From Salinimicrobium sp050750585 (GTDB lineage: Bacteria > Bacteroidota > Bacteroidia > Flavobacteriales > Flavobacteriaceae), in the NCBI RefSeq assembly GCF_050750585.1, contig NZ_JBOJLM010000016.1, positions 6,034-70,033 of the forward strand: DNA of 64,000 nucleotides. Direction: 5' to 3'. The position numbers and the translations under genes are program-made. Shown here in pieces: positions 17,388 to 26,414 of this stretch. Position 1 is the stretch's first letter. The number at the start of each line of letters is the position of its first letter. The notes below the pieces were generated by a model. The model was not told the DNA's origin. It searched no databases and saw nothing but the letters and a program-made list of their open reading frames with translations.

Positions 17388-18698
17388 ATGAATATTCCCA
17401 TTTCTGAATACCCTCGTGTGGTCATTGTAGGTGGTGGTTTTGCAGGAATTTCAATTGCAAAGCACCTTTTAAAGGAGAAATTGCAGGTGGTTTTGCTGGA
17501 CCGTCACAACTATCACACCTTTCAGCCTTTGTTGTACCAGGTTTCCACCTCGGGCCTCGAACCCGATTCTATAGCTTATCCTTTGCGTAAGATCACCCGC
17601 CACAGTACAGATGGTTATTTCAGGCTCACCGAAGTTCAGCGTATTGTTCCTGAAGAAAATAAAATTGTAACCTCCATTGGCGAGCTGGCTTACGATTATC
17701 TTGTACTGGCCACAGGTTCCCGCACTAATTTCTTCGGAAATGAGAGTATTCAGAAAAATGCCATGTGGATGAAGACTATTCCGCAGGCACTTAATATTCG
17801 CAGTTTAATCCTCGAAAATCTTGAGCAGGCAGTAATCACACCAGATCCCGTAAAACGGAAGGCTTTGCTCAACTTTGTGATTGCCGGTGCCGGCCCCACG
17901 GGAGTGGAGCTTTGCGGCGCTATTGCCGAAGTGCGCAACCACATTGTGCCCAGAGATTTCCGGGATCTCGATCCTTCCGAAATGAAAATCCATCTTATTG
18001 AGGGGCTGGACAGGGTTTTGCCGCCAATGAGTCCCGAAGCTTCCAAAAAAGCCGAAAAATTCCTTAAAGATCTCGGGGTAGAGATCCACCTCAATGTGAT
18101 GGTACAGGAGTACGATGGTCAAAAAGTGACTACAAATAAAGAAGACCTCACGTTTAACACTTCCACTTTTATATGGGCGGCAGGCGTTTCGGGCGCACCG
18201 GTAGAAGGTTTGAACGCATCGGCACTGGTAGATAGGGCCGATCGTTATGAGGTTAACGTCTTTAACCAGGTGAAAGGTTATGAGAATGTCTTCGCCATTG
18301 GAGACATTGCTTTGATGAGCAATGAAGATTATCCCAAAGGGCATCCTATGGTAGCCCAGCCCGCAATACAGCAGGGGAAACACCTGGCAAAGAACCTTAA
18401 ACGCATCCTAAAAGGGGAAAAAATGGAACCCTTTGTTTATAATGACAAAGGTACCATGGCCACTGTGGGAAGAAACAAAGCCGTAGTAGATCTTGGAAAA
18501 TTGAAATTTGGCGGCTTCTTTGCCTGGTTTATCTGGATGTTTATCCACTTGTATTTTCTTGTCGGCTTTAGAAACCGACTCATTACTTTCTTTAACTGGG
18601 TCTACAATTACGTGAACTTTGATAAAGCGGCAAGATTGATCATAAGGCCGTTTAAAAGCAACAAGGAAAACCTGGAAGTAGATCAAAAAAAGGTCTAG
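17388..18698 (+). CDS. ndh: Type II NADH:quinone oxidoreductase (NDH-2)
   Basis: 436 residues, typical for NDH-2. The first Rossmann motif VVIVGGGFAGISIAKHLL is at residues 11-28, the quinone-site-like stretch HNYHTFQPLLYQVSTSGLEP follows at about 42-61, the second dinucleotide motif FVIAGAGPTGVELCGAIAEV near 163-182, and the FAD-binding AIGDIA near 303-308. A hydrophobic/aromatic tail (FFAWFIWMFIHLYFLVGF) anchors it to the membrane. It passes electrons from NADH to menaquinone without pumping protons. Monocistronic, with its own promoter box. Confidence 0.95.
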   Translation: MNIPISEYPRVVIVGGGFAGISIAKHLLKEKLQVVLLDRHNYHTFQPLLYQVSTSGLEPDSIAYPLRKITRHSTDGYFRLTEVQRIVPEENKIVTSIGELAYDYLVLATGSRTNFFGNESIQKNAMWMKTIPQALNIRSLILENLEQAVITPDPVKRKALLNFVIAGAGPTGVELCGAIAEVRNHIVPRDFRDLDPSEMKIHLIEGLDRVLPPMSPEASKKAEKFLKDLGVEIHLNVMVQEYDGQKVTTNKEDLTFNTSTFIWAAGVSGAPVEGLNASALVDRADRYEVNVFNQVKGYENVFAIGDIALMSNEDYPKGHPMVAQPAIQQGKHLAKNLKRILKGEKMEPFVYNDKGTMATVGRNKAVVDLGKLKFGGFFAWFIWMFIHLYFLVGFRNRLITFFNWVYNYVNFDKAARLIIRPFKSNKENLEVDQKKV

Positions 18699-19335
18699 TA
18701 TTTCAGTTTTTATCCTGAAAGATCTTCTGTGCAAATTCTCTGCGGAATTTTAAAGCTGAAATATTTATTAAACTATATGAAGTACTTTATGATGGATGAT
18801 TGGAATTACAGCCGAAATTTACTTTTGCCGGAATTAATTGAAGATCCTGAAAGATGGTGAAAATGGCAGGATACCTGTCAAAAATGGCATTTTTGAAGTC
18901 TCTTATTTGTACATCAAAAAGTGAAGTTGATTAAACTTTTCGAGGGGAATGGCATATAGAAGTATTCATCAGGAGCCATCCGGAACAAAATTGCACCTAA
19001 GGGAGCTGATTCTAATTAAAATTTATAAATGTGAAGGGCTGATTTTAGGAGATGAATATCAGCAGCACGAGGAATATAAAAAACGCAGCCACAGCGCAAT
19101 GATCAGACCAAACCTCGAATGTTATCGCTTTCTCTTTATCTTCAGATTTTCTTCTTTGAGCACTCATGGTGAATCATTTATTAGGTTAATACTATAAAAT
19201 CGTCTTAAAGATTTCCTATAAAATTAGGATTTTTTTGTGCTTTAACCAACTTTTGTCCTGTTAAATATCTGAATTTGAGAATAAAACCTACAAATGTGAT
19301 TTTAGTATATTAACAAATTAGTTAAAATTTTGAGG
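18699..19335. other. Intergenic stretch with a recurring palindrome and one small gene
   Basis: 636 bases between convergent ndh and selO. An exact copy of TCAAAAATGGCATTTTTGA lies at 18878-18896, followed by a run of mostly AT-rich sequence. One small minus-strand gene (19045-19167) is listed separately. An 82-residue plus-strand frame at 18949-19197 overlaps it and is judged a shadow. Nothing else recognised. Confidence 0.6.
19045..19167 (-). CDS. Small single-span membrane protein (40 residues)
   Basis: ATG at 19165-19167, TAA at 19045-19047. The product begins MSAQRRKSEDKEKAITFEVW, with a charged, hydrophilic first half, and ends in one strongly hydrophobic segment (AVAAFFIFLVLLIFIS, residues 25-40). 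This composition (charged head, clean transmembrane helix, stop directly after the helix) is hard to get by chance and supports a real gene. No family is recognised. It lies between convergent ndh and selO; because selO is on the same strand and starts far away, it could be expressed alone. Confidence 0.55.
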   Translation of the reverse strand: MSAQRRKSEDKEKAITFEVWSDHCAVAAFFIFLVLLIFIS

Positions 19336-20889
19336 CTATGAGCTGCATGAGAGCATGGAGCAGCCGGCTTTAGTCTCTGCCCATTCTGGTCGTTTTTTTA
19401 CAAGATCTTCAAAGCCGTCTGTTGCGTAAGGCTGCTTCATCGCTTCCTGTAGCCTTACAAATAATTTATTCTCTCCCCGTTCCAGTTCCTCTATGGCTTC
19501 ATGCAATAGGTAATTTCTAAGGATGATGCGGGGATTGGTTTGGTTCATCAGGTTTTTCCTGGCTTCTTCCGAAAGCCCGTCATTTTTTGCCATTTTTGAG
19601 TAGTCTGTCAATAAAGCAACCAACTCCTCCTGTTCTTTGGGCTGGAGGTCACTGTACAATGAAGGTGCAAAGTGTTTCAGCAGGGTCTCAGGTACGGTTT
19701 CAGAAGGTATTTCAGCTAAAAGCCGATAGAAGAGGGTCATATCTGGCTGAATACTGGAAAGTACTGCTTCAAATCTCGCGATGATTTTCTTTTCCTCTTT
19801 TCCGGGGGTTTGAAAGCCTAACTTTTTTGCCATCATTTCATAATAGTAATCCCAAAAGATCTTTTCGTAGGAGTCGAGCGCATTTTCAAGACCTTCGGTG
19901 TCATCAAAAAGTAAAGAAATGGCATTGGCGAGCCTGCCAAGGTTCCAGTAACCAATTGAAGGCTGGTTCCCAAAGGCGTAACGGCGGCCCGGAAGGTCGG
20001 TGGTGTTGGGTGTAAAGTTGTGATCATAGTGGTCAAGAAAAGAGAACGGCCCGTAATCAATGGTTAGCCCCAGTATAGACATATTATCAGTATTCATCAC
20101 CCCGTGTACAAATCCCACCCGCTGCCACTCGGTCATCAAAAATGCCGTTTTGTCTACCACTTCCTGGAACCAGGTGAGGATGCGATCTTCTTCCGTAAGA
20201 TGCGGAAAATATCGATCAATGGTCCAGTCTATCAGCTGTTTCATTTTTTCCTTATCACCCTGGGCAGCCAGTAATTCAAAGTTTCCGAAGCGTAAGAAGG
20301 AGGGGGCTACGCGGGATACAATAGCACCGGGTTCGTATTCGGGATTTCCGTTATAGAACATATCGCGCAGTACTTTGTCTCCGGTCTCCACTAAAGCCAG
20401 TGCCCGGGTAGTGGGAACTCCCAGGTGGTGCATAGCTTCACTCATCAAATACTCTCTTACCGAAGATCGCAACACCGCCCGCCCATCGGCATGTCTCGAA
20501 TAAGCAGTGGGCCCTGCACCTTTTAATTGCAGCTCAAAAATGCCATTTTTGGAACCCCATTCTCCCAATGTAATCGCACGGCCATCGCCCAGTTGCCCTG
20601 CCCAGTTTCCAAATTGATGCCCTGCATAACGGGCTGCATAAGGGTTCATGGAGGCAGTAATTTTATTGCCGGCCAGTATTTGCACATCTTCCGTAGAAGG
20701 ATCCGCTATTCCCAATTCTTCGGCCAGATTCTTTGACCAGGCCAATAATTTAGGCGCAGCAACCGGGGTTGGTATTGTCTTGCTGTATAATTTTCCGGGG
20801 GTTTGGCGGGGAGTGCGGTCACCACTTTCATCTCCTTCAAACTGCTGCGTGAAATCATTCCGGAATTCTTTTTCTGCTATAGCGGTCAT
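19336..20889 (-). CDS. selO: Protein adenylyltransferase SelO (YdiU/UPF0061)
   Basis: 517 residues from the ATG at 20889 (MTAIAEKEFRNDF); a TTG at 20907 would add six residues. Characteristic stretches are AGHQFGNWAGQLGDGRA, LGEWGSKNGIFELQLKGAGP, FVHGVMNTDNMSILGLTIDYGPF and the tail GCSMLSCSS. The HGVMNTDN and DYGPF stretches match the pseudokinase active site, and the tail ends CSS where some eukaryotic relatives have selenocysteine. SelO transfers AMP from ATP to Ser/Thr/Tyr of proteins and is linked to oxidative-stress responses. Monocistronic and convergent with the genes to its left. The coding sequence contains one copy of the recurring palindrome at 20534-20552. Confidence 0.93.
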   Translation of the reverse strand: MTAIAEKEFRNDFTQQFEGDESGDRTPRQTPGKLYSKTIPTPVAAPKLLAWSKNLAEELGIADPSTEDVQILAGNKITASMNPYAARYAGHQFGNWAGQLGDGRAITLGEWGSKNGIFELQLKGAGPTAYSRHADGRAVLRSSVREYLMSEAMHHLGVPTTRALALVETGDKVLRDMFYNGNPEYEPGAIVSRVAPSFLRFGNFELLAAQGDKEKMKQLIDWTIDRYFPHLTEEDRILTWFQEVVDKTAFLMTEWQRVGFVHGVMNTDNMSILGLTIDYGPFSFLDHYDHNFTPNTTDLPGRRYAFGNQPSIGYWNLGRLANAISLLFDDTEGLENALDSYEKIFWDYYYEMMAKKLGFQTPGKEEKKIIARFEAVLSSIQPDMTLFYRLLAEIPSETVPETLLKHFAPSLYSDLQPKEQEELVALLTDYSKMAKNDGLSEEARKNLMNQTNPRIILRNYLLHEAIEELERGENKLFVRLQEAMKQPYATDGFEDLVKKRPEWAETKAGCSMLSCSS

Positions 20890-21118
20890 GATGCAATTTT
20901 TTTCCAAAATACAAAACTTTTAAGCAGGGTTTGACAGAAGATGCTTCCGCAGAGAATTATTCACTTACAAAATATAGAACGCTGAAATTCAAGAGTAAGA
21001 ATTTTCTTTAGAAAATTAACAGCAGCTTAGGCAATGACAAGAAATTAAGTTAAACCTAAATTAAAAAGTATTTTGGACAGCCTGATCTGGATTATTTTTA
21101 GAAAAAAATTGAAGGAAA

Positions 21119-21481
21119 ATGATCTCATATCAAAGTAAAAACGAAATTCAGAATCAGGTGCTCAACCTATTGCCGCACCAGATTGAAGAGTGCAGGGAAT
21201 GCGATAAACTTCCTGCTTCTCTTGAAGAACTTATTAAACACAACTACCAGGCTGCTTTTGTTTGCTATGACAAAAAAACGAACAGCATAGAAGTAGGTGT
21301 GGAAAATGAAGAAGAAAATTCACCTTATCCTGAAATCAAAGTTCACAAGATCCCGCTTGCAAAAGCTGTGGCAAGTCTTCGAAAGAGCTTTAAAAATAGT
21401 GATGCCGACCTTAAATTCTACGGAAGAATTTTGGCCGGATACGGCTCCTCTTCAAAAGTTGAAGATGTAGTGCTGGTATAA
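21119..21481 (+). CDS. Conserved-looking hypothetical protein
   Basis: 120 residues, soluble, acidic centre, no signal peptide. Features: LLPHQIEECRECDKLPASLE near 18-37 with two cysteines, and a C-terminal stretch LAKAVASLRKSFKNSDADLK near 82-101. It ends in VLV and is followed by a strong rho-independent terminator, which supports expression as its own unit. No family recognised. The gap to selO (20890-21118) is AT-rich and shows no other gene. Confidence 0.7.
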   Translation: MISYQSKNEIQNQVLNLLPHQIEECRECDKLPASLEELIKHNYQAAFVCYDKKTNSIEVGVENEEENSPYPEIKVHKIPLAKAVASLRKSFKNSDADLKFYGRILAGYGSSSKVEDVVLV

Positions 21482-21496
21482 CAGCCTAAAGGGTCT

Positions 21497-21537
21497 AAAA
21501 AAAGCCTTCCGAAATTAATTTTCGGAAGGCTTTTTTT
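21497..21537 (+). terminator. Rho-independent terminator after the 120-residue gene
   Basis: A perfect stem AAAGCCTTCCGAAA / TTTCGGAAGGCTTT with a short TTAAT-type loop, flanked by A and T runs, so it can work in both directions. It lies 16 bases after the stop at 21481 and just upstream of the tex promoter box. Confidence 0.9.
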
Positions 21538-21559
21538 ATGGAAAGACCCACAAGGCTTT

Positions 21560-21567
21560 TATCTTTG
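21560..21567 (+). promoter_or_regulatory. Bacteroidetes -7 box (TATCTTTG) for tex
   Basis: Exact TAnnTTTG match, 25 bases before the tex ATG at 21593 and 22 bases after the preceding terminator. Confidence 0.6.
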
Positions 21568-21592
21568 CCATTTTCCACTACATTTAGCCGCA

Positions 21593-23719
21593 ATGAATCC
21601 AGTCAGTTTTGTTTTAACCCGTACAGGTCTTCCGAAGAAAAGCGTTGAAAACACGCTTCAACTTTTACAAGAAGATGCTACTATTCCTTTTATTTCCCGT
21701 TACCGAAAAGAAATGACGGGTAATTTAGATGAGGTGCAGGTTGCAGAGATCCTGCAATTTAAAGTGGAATATGAGGAAATGGAAAAAAGGAAAAAAGCGG
21801 TTTTAAAATCTATCGCCGAGCAGGAACTTCTCACTCCGCAGCTGGAGTCGAAGATCATAGCTTCAGGAAATTTGGTGGAGCTGGAAGATCTTTACCTGCC
21901 TTATAAGAAAAAGCGCAAAACAAAGGCCGATACTGCACGGGAGCTGGGACTTGAACCTTTGGCTAAGATCCTGATGGCCCAAAATTCGGGAGACATAACA
22001 ACTTCAGCCAGGAAATTTGTCACTAAAGATGTTGGGGATGTTGCAGCCGCTTTGCAGGGCGCTAAAGATATTATTGCTGAATGGATCAATGAACACCAGG
22101 GAGTGCGGAACCGGCTTCGGAAGCTTTTTCAGCAGAAAGCCATTATTTCTTCCAAAGTGATCAAAAAGAAAGCTGAAGAGGAAGATGCGCAAAAGTTTCA
22201 GAATTATTTTGAGTGGGAAGAAAAGCTGAATTATATTCCTTCTCACCGGCTATTGGCCATTCTTAGGGCGGAAAAGGAAGGTTTTGTAAGGGTGAAAGTT
22301 GAGGTGGAGCATGAGGAGTCTTACAGGATTGTATCAGGATTTATTCTGAAATCCCAGCGAAACTCTTCTACTAAACATATAGAAGAAGCCATTGATGATG
22401 CCCTGAAGAGGTTGCTTTTTCCGGCACTTTCAAATGAAGCTTTATCGGCTGCAAAAGAGAAAGCAGATACGGAAGCCATAAAGGTCTTTGCCGATAATCT
22501 AAGGCAGTTGCTGCTGGCGCCACCTTTGGGCAGCAAACGGATCCTGGCGCTAGATCCCGGTTTTAAATCGGGTTGTAAGCTGGTGTGCCTTGATGAGAAG
22601 GGCGATTTGCAACACAACGAAACAATTTTTCCGCATGCGCCGCAAAGAGAAACCGCTTTGGCTTCAAAAAAGGTAAAATCCCTGGTCAATGCTTATAACA
22701 TTGAGGCTATAGCGATTGGGAACGGCACGGCTTCCCGGGAAACCGAATTTTTCATTAAAAAAATACTTTTTGACAGGGATGTGCAGGTATTTGTGGTGAA
22801 CGAGGCCGGCGCTTCGGTATATTCGGCTTCAAAAATAGCGAGGGCCGAATTTCCGAATTATGACGTAACGGTTCGTGGCGCCGTCTCCATTGGTCGCCGT
22901 TTGGCCGATCCTTTGGCCGAGCTGGTAAAGATCGATGCCAAATCTATTGGGGTGGGGCAGTACCAGCACGATGTTGACCAAACAAAACTAAAGAATGAAC
23001 TTGATCGCGTAGTGGAGAGTTGTGTAAACGCTATAGGTGTGAACCTGAATAGTGCGAGCGCACCGCTGCTGAGTTATGTTTCGGGAATTGGCGCGTCTTT
23101 GGCCGAGAACATCATTAATTACCGGAGGGAAAAAGGCGAGTTTTCTTCCCGAAAAGATCTGCTGAAAGTACCACGTCTTGGAGCAAGGGCTTTTGAACAG
23201 GCCGCTGGATTCCTGAAGGTGCCGGGCTCTAAAAATCCTCTCGATAATTCGGCCGTGCATCCTGAAAGTTACTCCATAGTAGAGAAAATGGCTGCAGATC
23301 TTAAAGTTCAGATTGTAGAACTGATTGGGAATAAAAAACTCATTTCAGAAATTACTCCTGAAAATTACATTTTTGACACCGTAGGTTTGCCCACTATTCT
23401 AGACATTCTGCGCGAGCTGGAGAAACCGGGAGTAGATCCGCGGAAGTCGGCAAAAGTGTTTGAATTTGATCCTAACGTGAAGAGCATTAGCGACCTCAAA
23501 CCCGGATTAAAGCTACCGGGGATTGTCAACAATATCACTAACTTCGGATGTTTTGTAGATATCGGGATCAAGGAAAGCGGACTCGTGCATATCTCCAAGC
23601 TGAAGAATGAATTTGTAAGTGACGTAAACTCGGTTGTAAAGTTGCATCAACACGTACAGGTAACCGTGATGGAGGTAGATGAGGCGAGAAAACGTATCCA
23701 GCTGTCGATGATCGACTAA
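21593..23719 (+). CDS. tex: Tex-like S1 RNA-binding transcription accessory protein
   Basis: 708 residues. Domains in order: Tex N-terminal helical region (about 1-190, with TIPFISRYRKEMTGNLDEVQ), YqgF/RNase H-like domain (about 315-440, starting RILALDPGFKSGCKL), helix-hairpin-helix modules (about 490-565, LLSYVSGIGASLAENIINYR), and a C-terminal S1 domain (about 637-705, PGIVNNITNFGCFVDIGIKE). Tex binds single-stranded nucleic acid and RNA polymerase complexes and affects transcription and stress tolerance. It has its own -7 box. Length and order match the family with no truncation. Confidence 0.96.
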   Translation: MNPVSFVLTRTGLPKKSVENTLQLLQEDATIPFISRYRKEMTGNLDEVQVAEILQFKVEYEEMEKRKKAVLKSIAEQELLTPQLESKIIASGNLVELEDLYLPYKKKRKTKADTARELGLEPLAKILMAQNSGDITTSARKFVTKDVGDVAAALQGAKDIIAEWINEHQGVRNRLRKLFQQKAIISSKVIKKKAEEEDAQKFQNYFEWEEKLNYIPSHRLLAILRAEKEGFVRVKVEVEHEESYRIVSGFILKSQRNSSTKHIEEAIDDALKRLLFPALSNEALSAAKEKADTEAIKVFADNLRQLLLAPPLGSKRILALDPGFKSGCKLVCLDEKGDLQHNETIFPHAPQRETALASKKVKSLVNAYNIEAIAIGNGTASRETEFFIKKILFDRDVQVFVVNEAGASVYSASKIARAEFPNYDVTVRGAVSIGRRLADPLAELVKIDAKSIGVGQYQHDVDQTKLKNELDRVVESCVNAIGVNLNSASAPLLSYVSGIGASLAENIINYRREKGEFSSRKDLLKVPRLGARAFEQAAGFLKVPGSKNPLDNSAVHPESYSIVEKMAADLKVQIVELIGNKKLISEITPENYIFDTVGLPTILDILRELEKPGVDPRKSAKVFEFDPNVKSISDLKPGLKLPGIVNNITNFGCFVDIGIKESGLVHISKLKNEFVSDVNSVVKLHQHVQVTVMEVDEARKRIQLSMID

Positions 23720-23960
23720 TTGAAGTTAGAACTCATCGAAGTTAGATTTTAGAAGTACGAAGTTAGGAGTGGTGATTAGGGATTGGTGACCACGTGTAAC
23801 CAGAATTTAACTTCAAAACAATATTTTTTATCCCTCGAAGCTTAGTGAGGAAGTGAATGCAATCACCTGCAACCAGCAATATTTTTTTTACCCGCAACCC
23901 GCAACCCGCAGCCCGTGACAGGCAAAAGCTGAATATTAACGGACGACTTTTTGAAGAAAT
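23720..23960. repeat. Degenerate heptamer repeats between convergent genes
   Basis: Gene-free. Heptamers of AGTTAGA type run at 23724-23788 (AGTTAGA, then after a 9-base interruption AGTTAGA, TTTTAGA, AGTACGA, AGTTAGG, AGTGGTG, ATTAGGG, ATTGGTG). A second, GC-rich set is at 23891-23918 (CCCGCAA, CCCGCAA, CCCGCAG, CCCGTGA). Confidence 0.8.
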
Positions 23961-24485
23961 TCATTCCTTATAAAACAGCTTTCCATCCTCGATCTTTGCG
24001 GGTTTGGTGTACGGATGTTCGGTAGTTGTGGATGGGGACATGATGTGGAGGACCTCCCAGCCTTCAGCTTTTAGAAAATCTGAAATCATGGACCGGTGGC
24101 AGCTCCACCAAACTGCTTCAGAACACATTATGACAGTTCTATTTTTAGTAGCAATAGCTTTTAGGTCTTCAATGGTTGTTTTAAATTCAGAAGTTTCCAT
24201 ATAATCTGCATATCCACGGAAGGACGGATGCCGCCATACCTGATTAACAGAATCGGGTTTGGTTTTTCGCCTGCCACCAAGATGTTCAAAATGATGATAA
24301 AAAATGTCACTTTTGGGAAGAGAGTCGGCTAAAGCTTCCTGGTTGAAGTGTGGATATTTCCTTGAGCCAGGATGGCGACGAATATCCACCAGGACTTCAA
24401 TTTTATGCGCTTTTATCCAATCCAGAAATTCATCAAGCGAATGAGTGGAATGACCAATTGTCCAGATGCGGCGGTCTTTAGACAT
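23961..24485 (-). CDS. DUF488 domain protein
   Basis: 174 residues covering the full DUF488 domain. Signatures are IWTIGHSTHSLDEFLDWIKA at the N-terminus, VDIRRHPGSRKYPHFNQEAL near residues 33-52, and the Cys motif VIMCSEAVWWSCHRSMISDF near 118-137, with two Cys and a His that may bind a metal or act in catalysis. Relatives are widespread and uncharacterised, often near stress or nucleic-acid genes. Convergent with tex; the gap is a heptamer tract. Confidence 0.9.
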   Translation of the reverse strand: MSKDRRIWTIGHSTHSLDEFLDWIKAHKIEVLVDIRRHPGSRKYPHFNQEALADSLPKSDIFYHHFEHLGGRRKTKPDSVNQVWRHPSFRGYADYMETSEFKTTIEDLKAIATKNRTVIMCSEAVWWSCHRSMISDFLKAEGWEVLHIMSPSTTTEHPYTKPAKIEDGKLFYKE

Positions 24486-24663
24486 AGGTGGAAGTTAGAG
24501 TTACGAAGGTAGAAGTACGAATTTAAGAAATTTAAATTTCCTGCGGATTTCGCGGATGGAGATTTGTTGTTTCTCTGAACATGAGATCACTCGACATTCG
24601 CTTTTCTAAAAGCTCAATCTGTCGAGAAGACAAGATCCAGCTAAGCCTCAAAACTAGAAACTC
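24486..24663. repeat. Intergenic stretch with heptamers
   Basis: Five heptamers at 24493-24527 (AGTTAGA, GTTACGA, AGGTAGA, AGTACGA, ATTTAAG), the same family as at 23724. A short tract with CCTGCGGATTTCGCGGATGG follows at 24540-24559, similar to the CTGCGGAAATCTG tract of the 236-bp repeats. No gene seen. Confidence 0.6.
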
Positions 24664-25620
24664 CTAACTCTTAACTATATTCTGCACAATCATTTTCGCG
24701 TGAACCCTCGAATTTTCTATAAACCACTTATGAGTTTCGGTGCCGCCACAAATAACTCCGGCGAGGTAGATGCCTTTTACATTAGACTCCATGGATTCTG
24801 GATCATACTGCGGAATTTTTTTACCGTCCTGTGAGAGATCGATCCCAATATTCTTCAAAAATTCGAAATTAGGACGGTAACCGGTGAGCAGGAGTACCCA
24901 GTCATTTTCCAGTACCTGTTCCTCATCTTTGGAAATGATAATTACTTCAGTTTCTTTGATCTCTTTTATTTCAGCATTAAAAACAGCTTTTATGCTGCCT
25001 TCATCAATCCTGTTGTCAATATCGGGTTTGACCCAGTATTTTACACGTTCCCCAATGGCAGGGCCTCTAACCACCATAGTTACATCTCCACCTTTACGGT
25101 AGATCTCGAGTGCGGCATCGACAGCCGAATTACTGGCGCCTACCACGATTGTCTTTTGAGTGGCGTAAAAGTGAGGGTCGCCGTAATAATGCGCTACTTT
25201 TGGGAGATCTTCCCCGGGAATATTCAGGTAGTTTGGGATGTCGTAAAAACCTGTCGCAATAATGACATTTTTGGAGCGGTAGCTTGCCTTAGAAGTTGTG
25301 ATCTTATGCAGGTTGTCTTCAGTTTCTATTTTTTCTACCCTCTCAAAAAGGTTAATTTTAAGATGATTTGAAGTAACAATTCTTCGGTAGTACTCGAGAG
25401 CTTCCTGCTTGTGGGGCTTTGGATTGGTACTGATAAAAGGGATTTCATCCAGTTCAAGCTTTTCAGAAGTTGAAAAGAAGGTCATGTTAGAAGGGTAATT
25501 GTAGAGTGAATTCACCAGGGTTCCCTTCTCTAAAATGAGGTAGGAGAGACCATTCTTTTTTGCCTCCAGGGCACAGGCTATCCCAATAGGCCCTCCACCA
25601 ACGATGATCACATCAAACAT
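24664..25620 (-). CDS. ypdA: YpdA-family NADPH-dependent FAD oxidoreductase (bacillithiol disulfide reductase type)
   Basis: 318 residues from the ATG at 25620 (MFDVIIVGGGPIGIACALEA). A TTG at 25644 would start inside rpe and is rejected. The FAD-binding GGGPIG motif is at residues 8-13, the NAD(P)-binding motif TIVVGASNSAVDAALEIYRK near 159-178, and LLTGYRPNFEFLKNIGIDLS near 246-265. There is no CxxC redox centre as in thioredoxin reductase, which is typical of YpdA. In Firmicutes it reduces the bacillithiol disulfide; many Bacteroidetes also make bacillithiol, so the same role is likely but not shown here. Ten bases after the rpe stop. Confidence 0.87.
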   Translation of the reverse strand: MFDVIIVGGGPIGIACALEAKKNGLSYLILEKGTLVNSLYNYPSNMTFFSTSEKLELDEIPFISTNPKPHKQEALEYYRRIVTSNHLKINLFERVEKIETEDNLHKITTSKASYRSKNVIIATGFYDIPNYLNIPGEDLPKVAHYYGDPHFYATQKTIVVGASNSAVDAALEIYRKGGDVTMVVRGPAIGERVKYWVKPDIDNRIDEGSIKAVFNAEIKEIKETEVIIISKDEEQVLENDWVLLLTGYRPNFEFLKNIGIDLSQDGKKIPQYDPESMESNVKGIYLAGVICGGTETHKWFIENSRVHAKMIVQNIVKS

Positions 25621-25630
25621 GTTTTCTTCT

Positions 25631-26293
25631 TTATTTATTGACAAGATCTTTTAGCTCTTTAATGGTTTGTGTAGGATCTTCGGCTTTAAAAACAAAACTA
25701 CCTGCGACTAAAACATCTGCGCCAGCTTCAATGAGTTGGGCTGCATTTTTATCTGTGACGCCACCGTCGATCTCAATGAGCGTAGAAGCACCGTTACGTT
25801 CAATGATTTCTTTTAGTTGTTTCACCTTTTTATAGGTGTTCTCAATAAAACTTTGTCCGCCAAAACCGGGATTCACACTCATCATACAAACCAGGTCAAT
25901 GTCTCCAATGACGTCTTCCAATAGATGTACCGGGGTGTGTGGGTTGAGCGCTACACCTGCTTTCATACCTTCAGCTTTAATAGCCTGTAAATTTCTATGC
26001 AGGTGGGTACAGGCTTCGTAATGCACCGAAAGATTATTGGCTCCCAGTGCAGCGAATTCCTTGATGTACCTGTCTGGATCAACGATCATAAGGTGCACGT
26101 CAATAACCTTTTTTGCGTGTTTGTTTATGGCTTCCAGTACGGGCATGCCATAAGAGATATTCGGAACAAATACTCCGTCCATAATATCGATGTGAAACCA
26201 GTCGGCTTCACTCTTGTTGACCATTTCTATGTCGCGCTGCAGGTTTCCAAAATCGGCTGCCAGAAGAGAGGGAGCTATAAGTCTGTCTTTCAT
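25631..26293 (-). CDS. rpe: Ribulose-phosphate 3-epimerase
   Basis: 220 residues from the ATG at 26293 (MKDRLIAPSLLAADFGNL); a TTG at 26323 is a poorer start. TIM-barrel motifs of Rpe are complete: WFHIDIMDGVFVPNISYG near residues 32-49, VDVHLMIVDPDRYI near 68-81, MSVNPGFGGQSFI near 137-149, and LIEIDGGVTDKNAAQLIEAG near 169-188. It interconverts ribulose-5-phosphate and xylulose-5-phosphate in the pentose phosphate pathway. Upstream of ypdA with a 10-base gap, so co-transcription is likely; rpe thus feeds the same pentose phosphate pathway that supplies NADPH. Confidence 0.96.
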   Translation of the reverse strand: MKDRLIAPSLLAADFGNLQRDIEMVNKSEADWFHIDIMDGVFVPNISYGMPVLEAINKHAKKVIDVHLMIVDPDRYIKEFAALGANNLSVHYEACTHLHRNLQAIKAEGMKAGVALNPHTPVHLLEDVIGDIDLVCMMSVNPGFGGQSFIENTYKKVKQLKEIIERNGASTLIEIDGGVTDKNAAQLIEAGADVLVAGSFVFKAEDPTQTIKELKDLVNK

Positions 26294-26359
26294 GTGGGTG
26301 TTGTTGTGCTGCAAAAGTAACAAGAATTATACTAAAAGGCTTAGCTGAGGGAAGGGGAA

Positions 26360-26387
26360 TTGCTGTATCAGGATTTTTGTATCTTTA
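26360..26387 (+). promoter_or_regulatory. Near-consensus Bacteroidetes promoter for the 42-residue protein
   Basis: TTG at 26360-26362, a 17-base spacer, then TATCTTTA at 26380-26387 (one base from TAnnTTTG). The ATG at 26415 follows 27 bases later. The arrangement supports the small gene as real. Confidence 0.6.
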
Positions 26388-26414
26388 AGTGACTAACAAC
26401 CTAAAAAAGCATTT

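Noticed and set aside
18949..19197. 82-residue plus-strand frame
   Set aside because: It is the antisense of the better-supported small membrane gene at 19045-19167 and shows no protein-like features.
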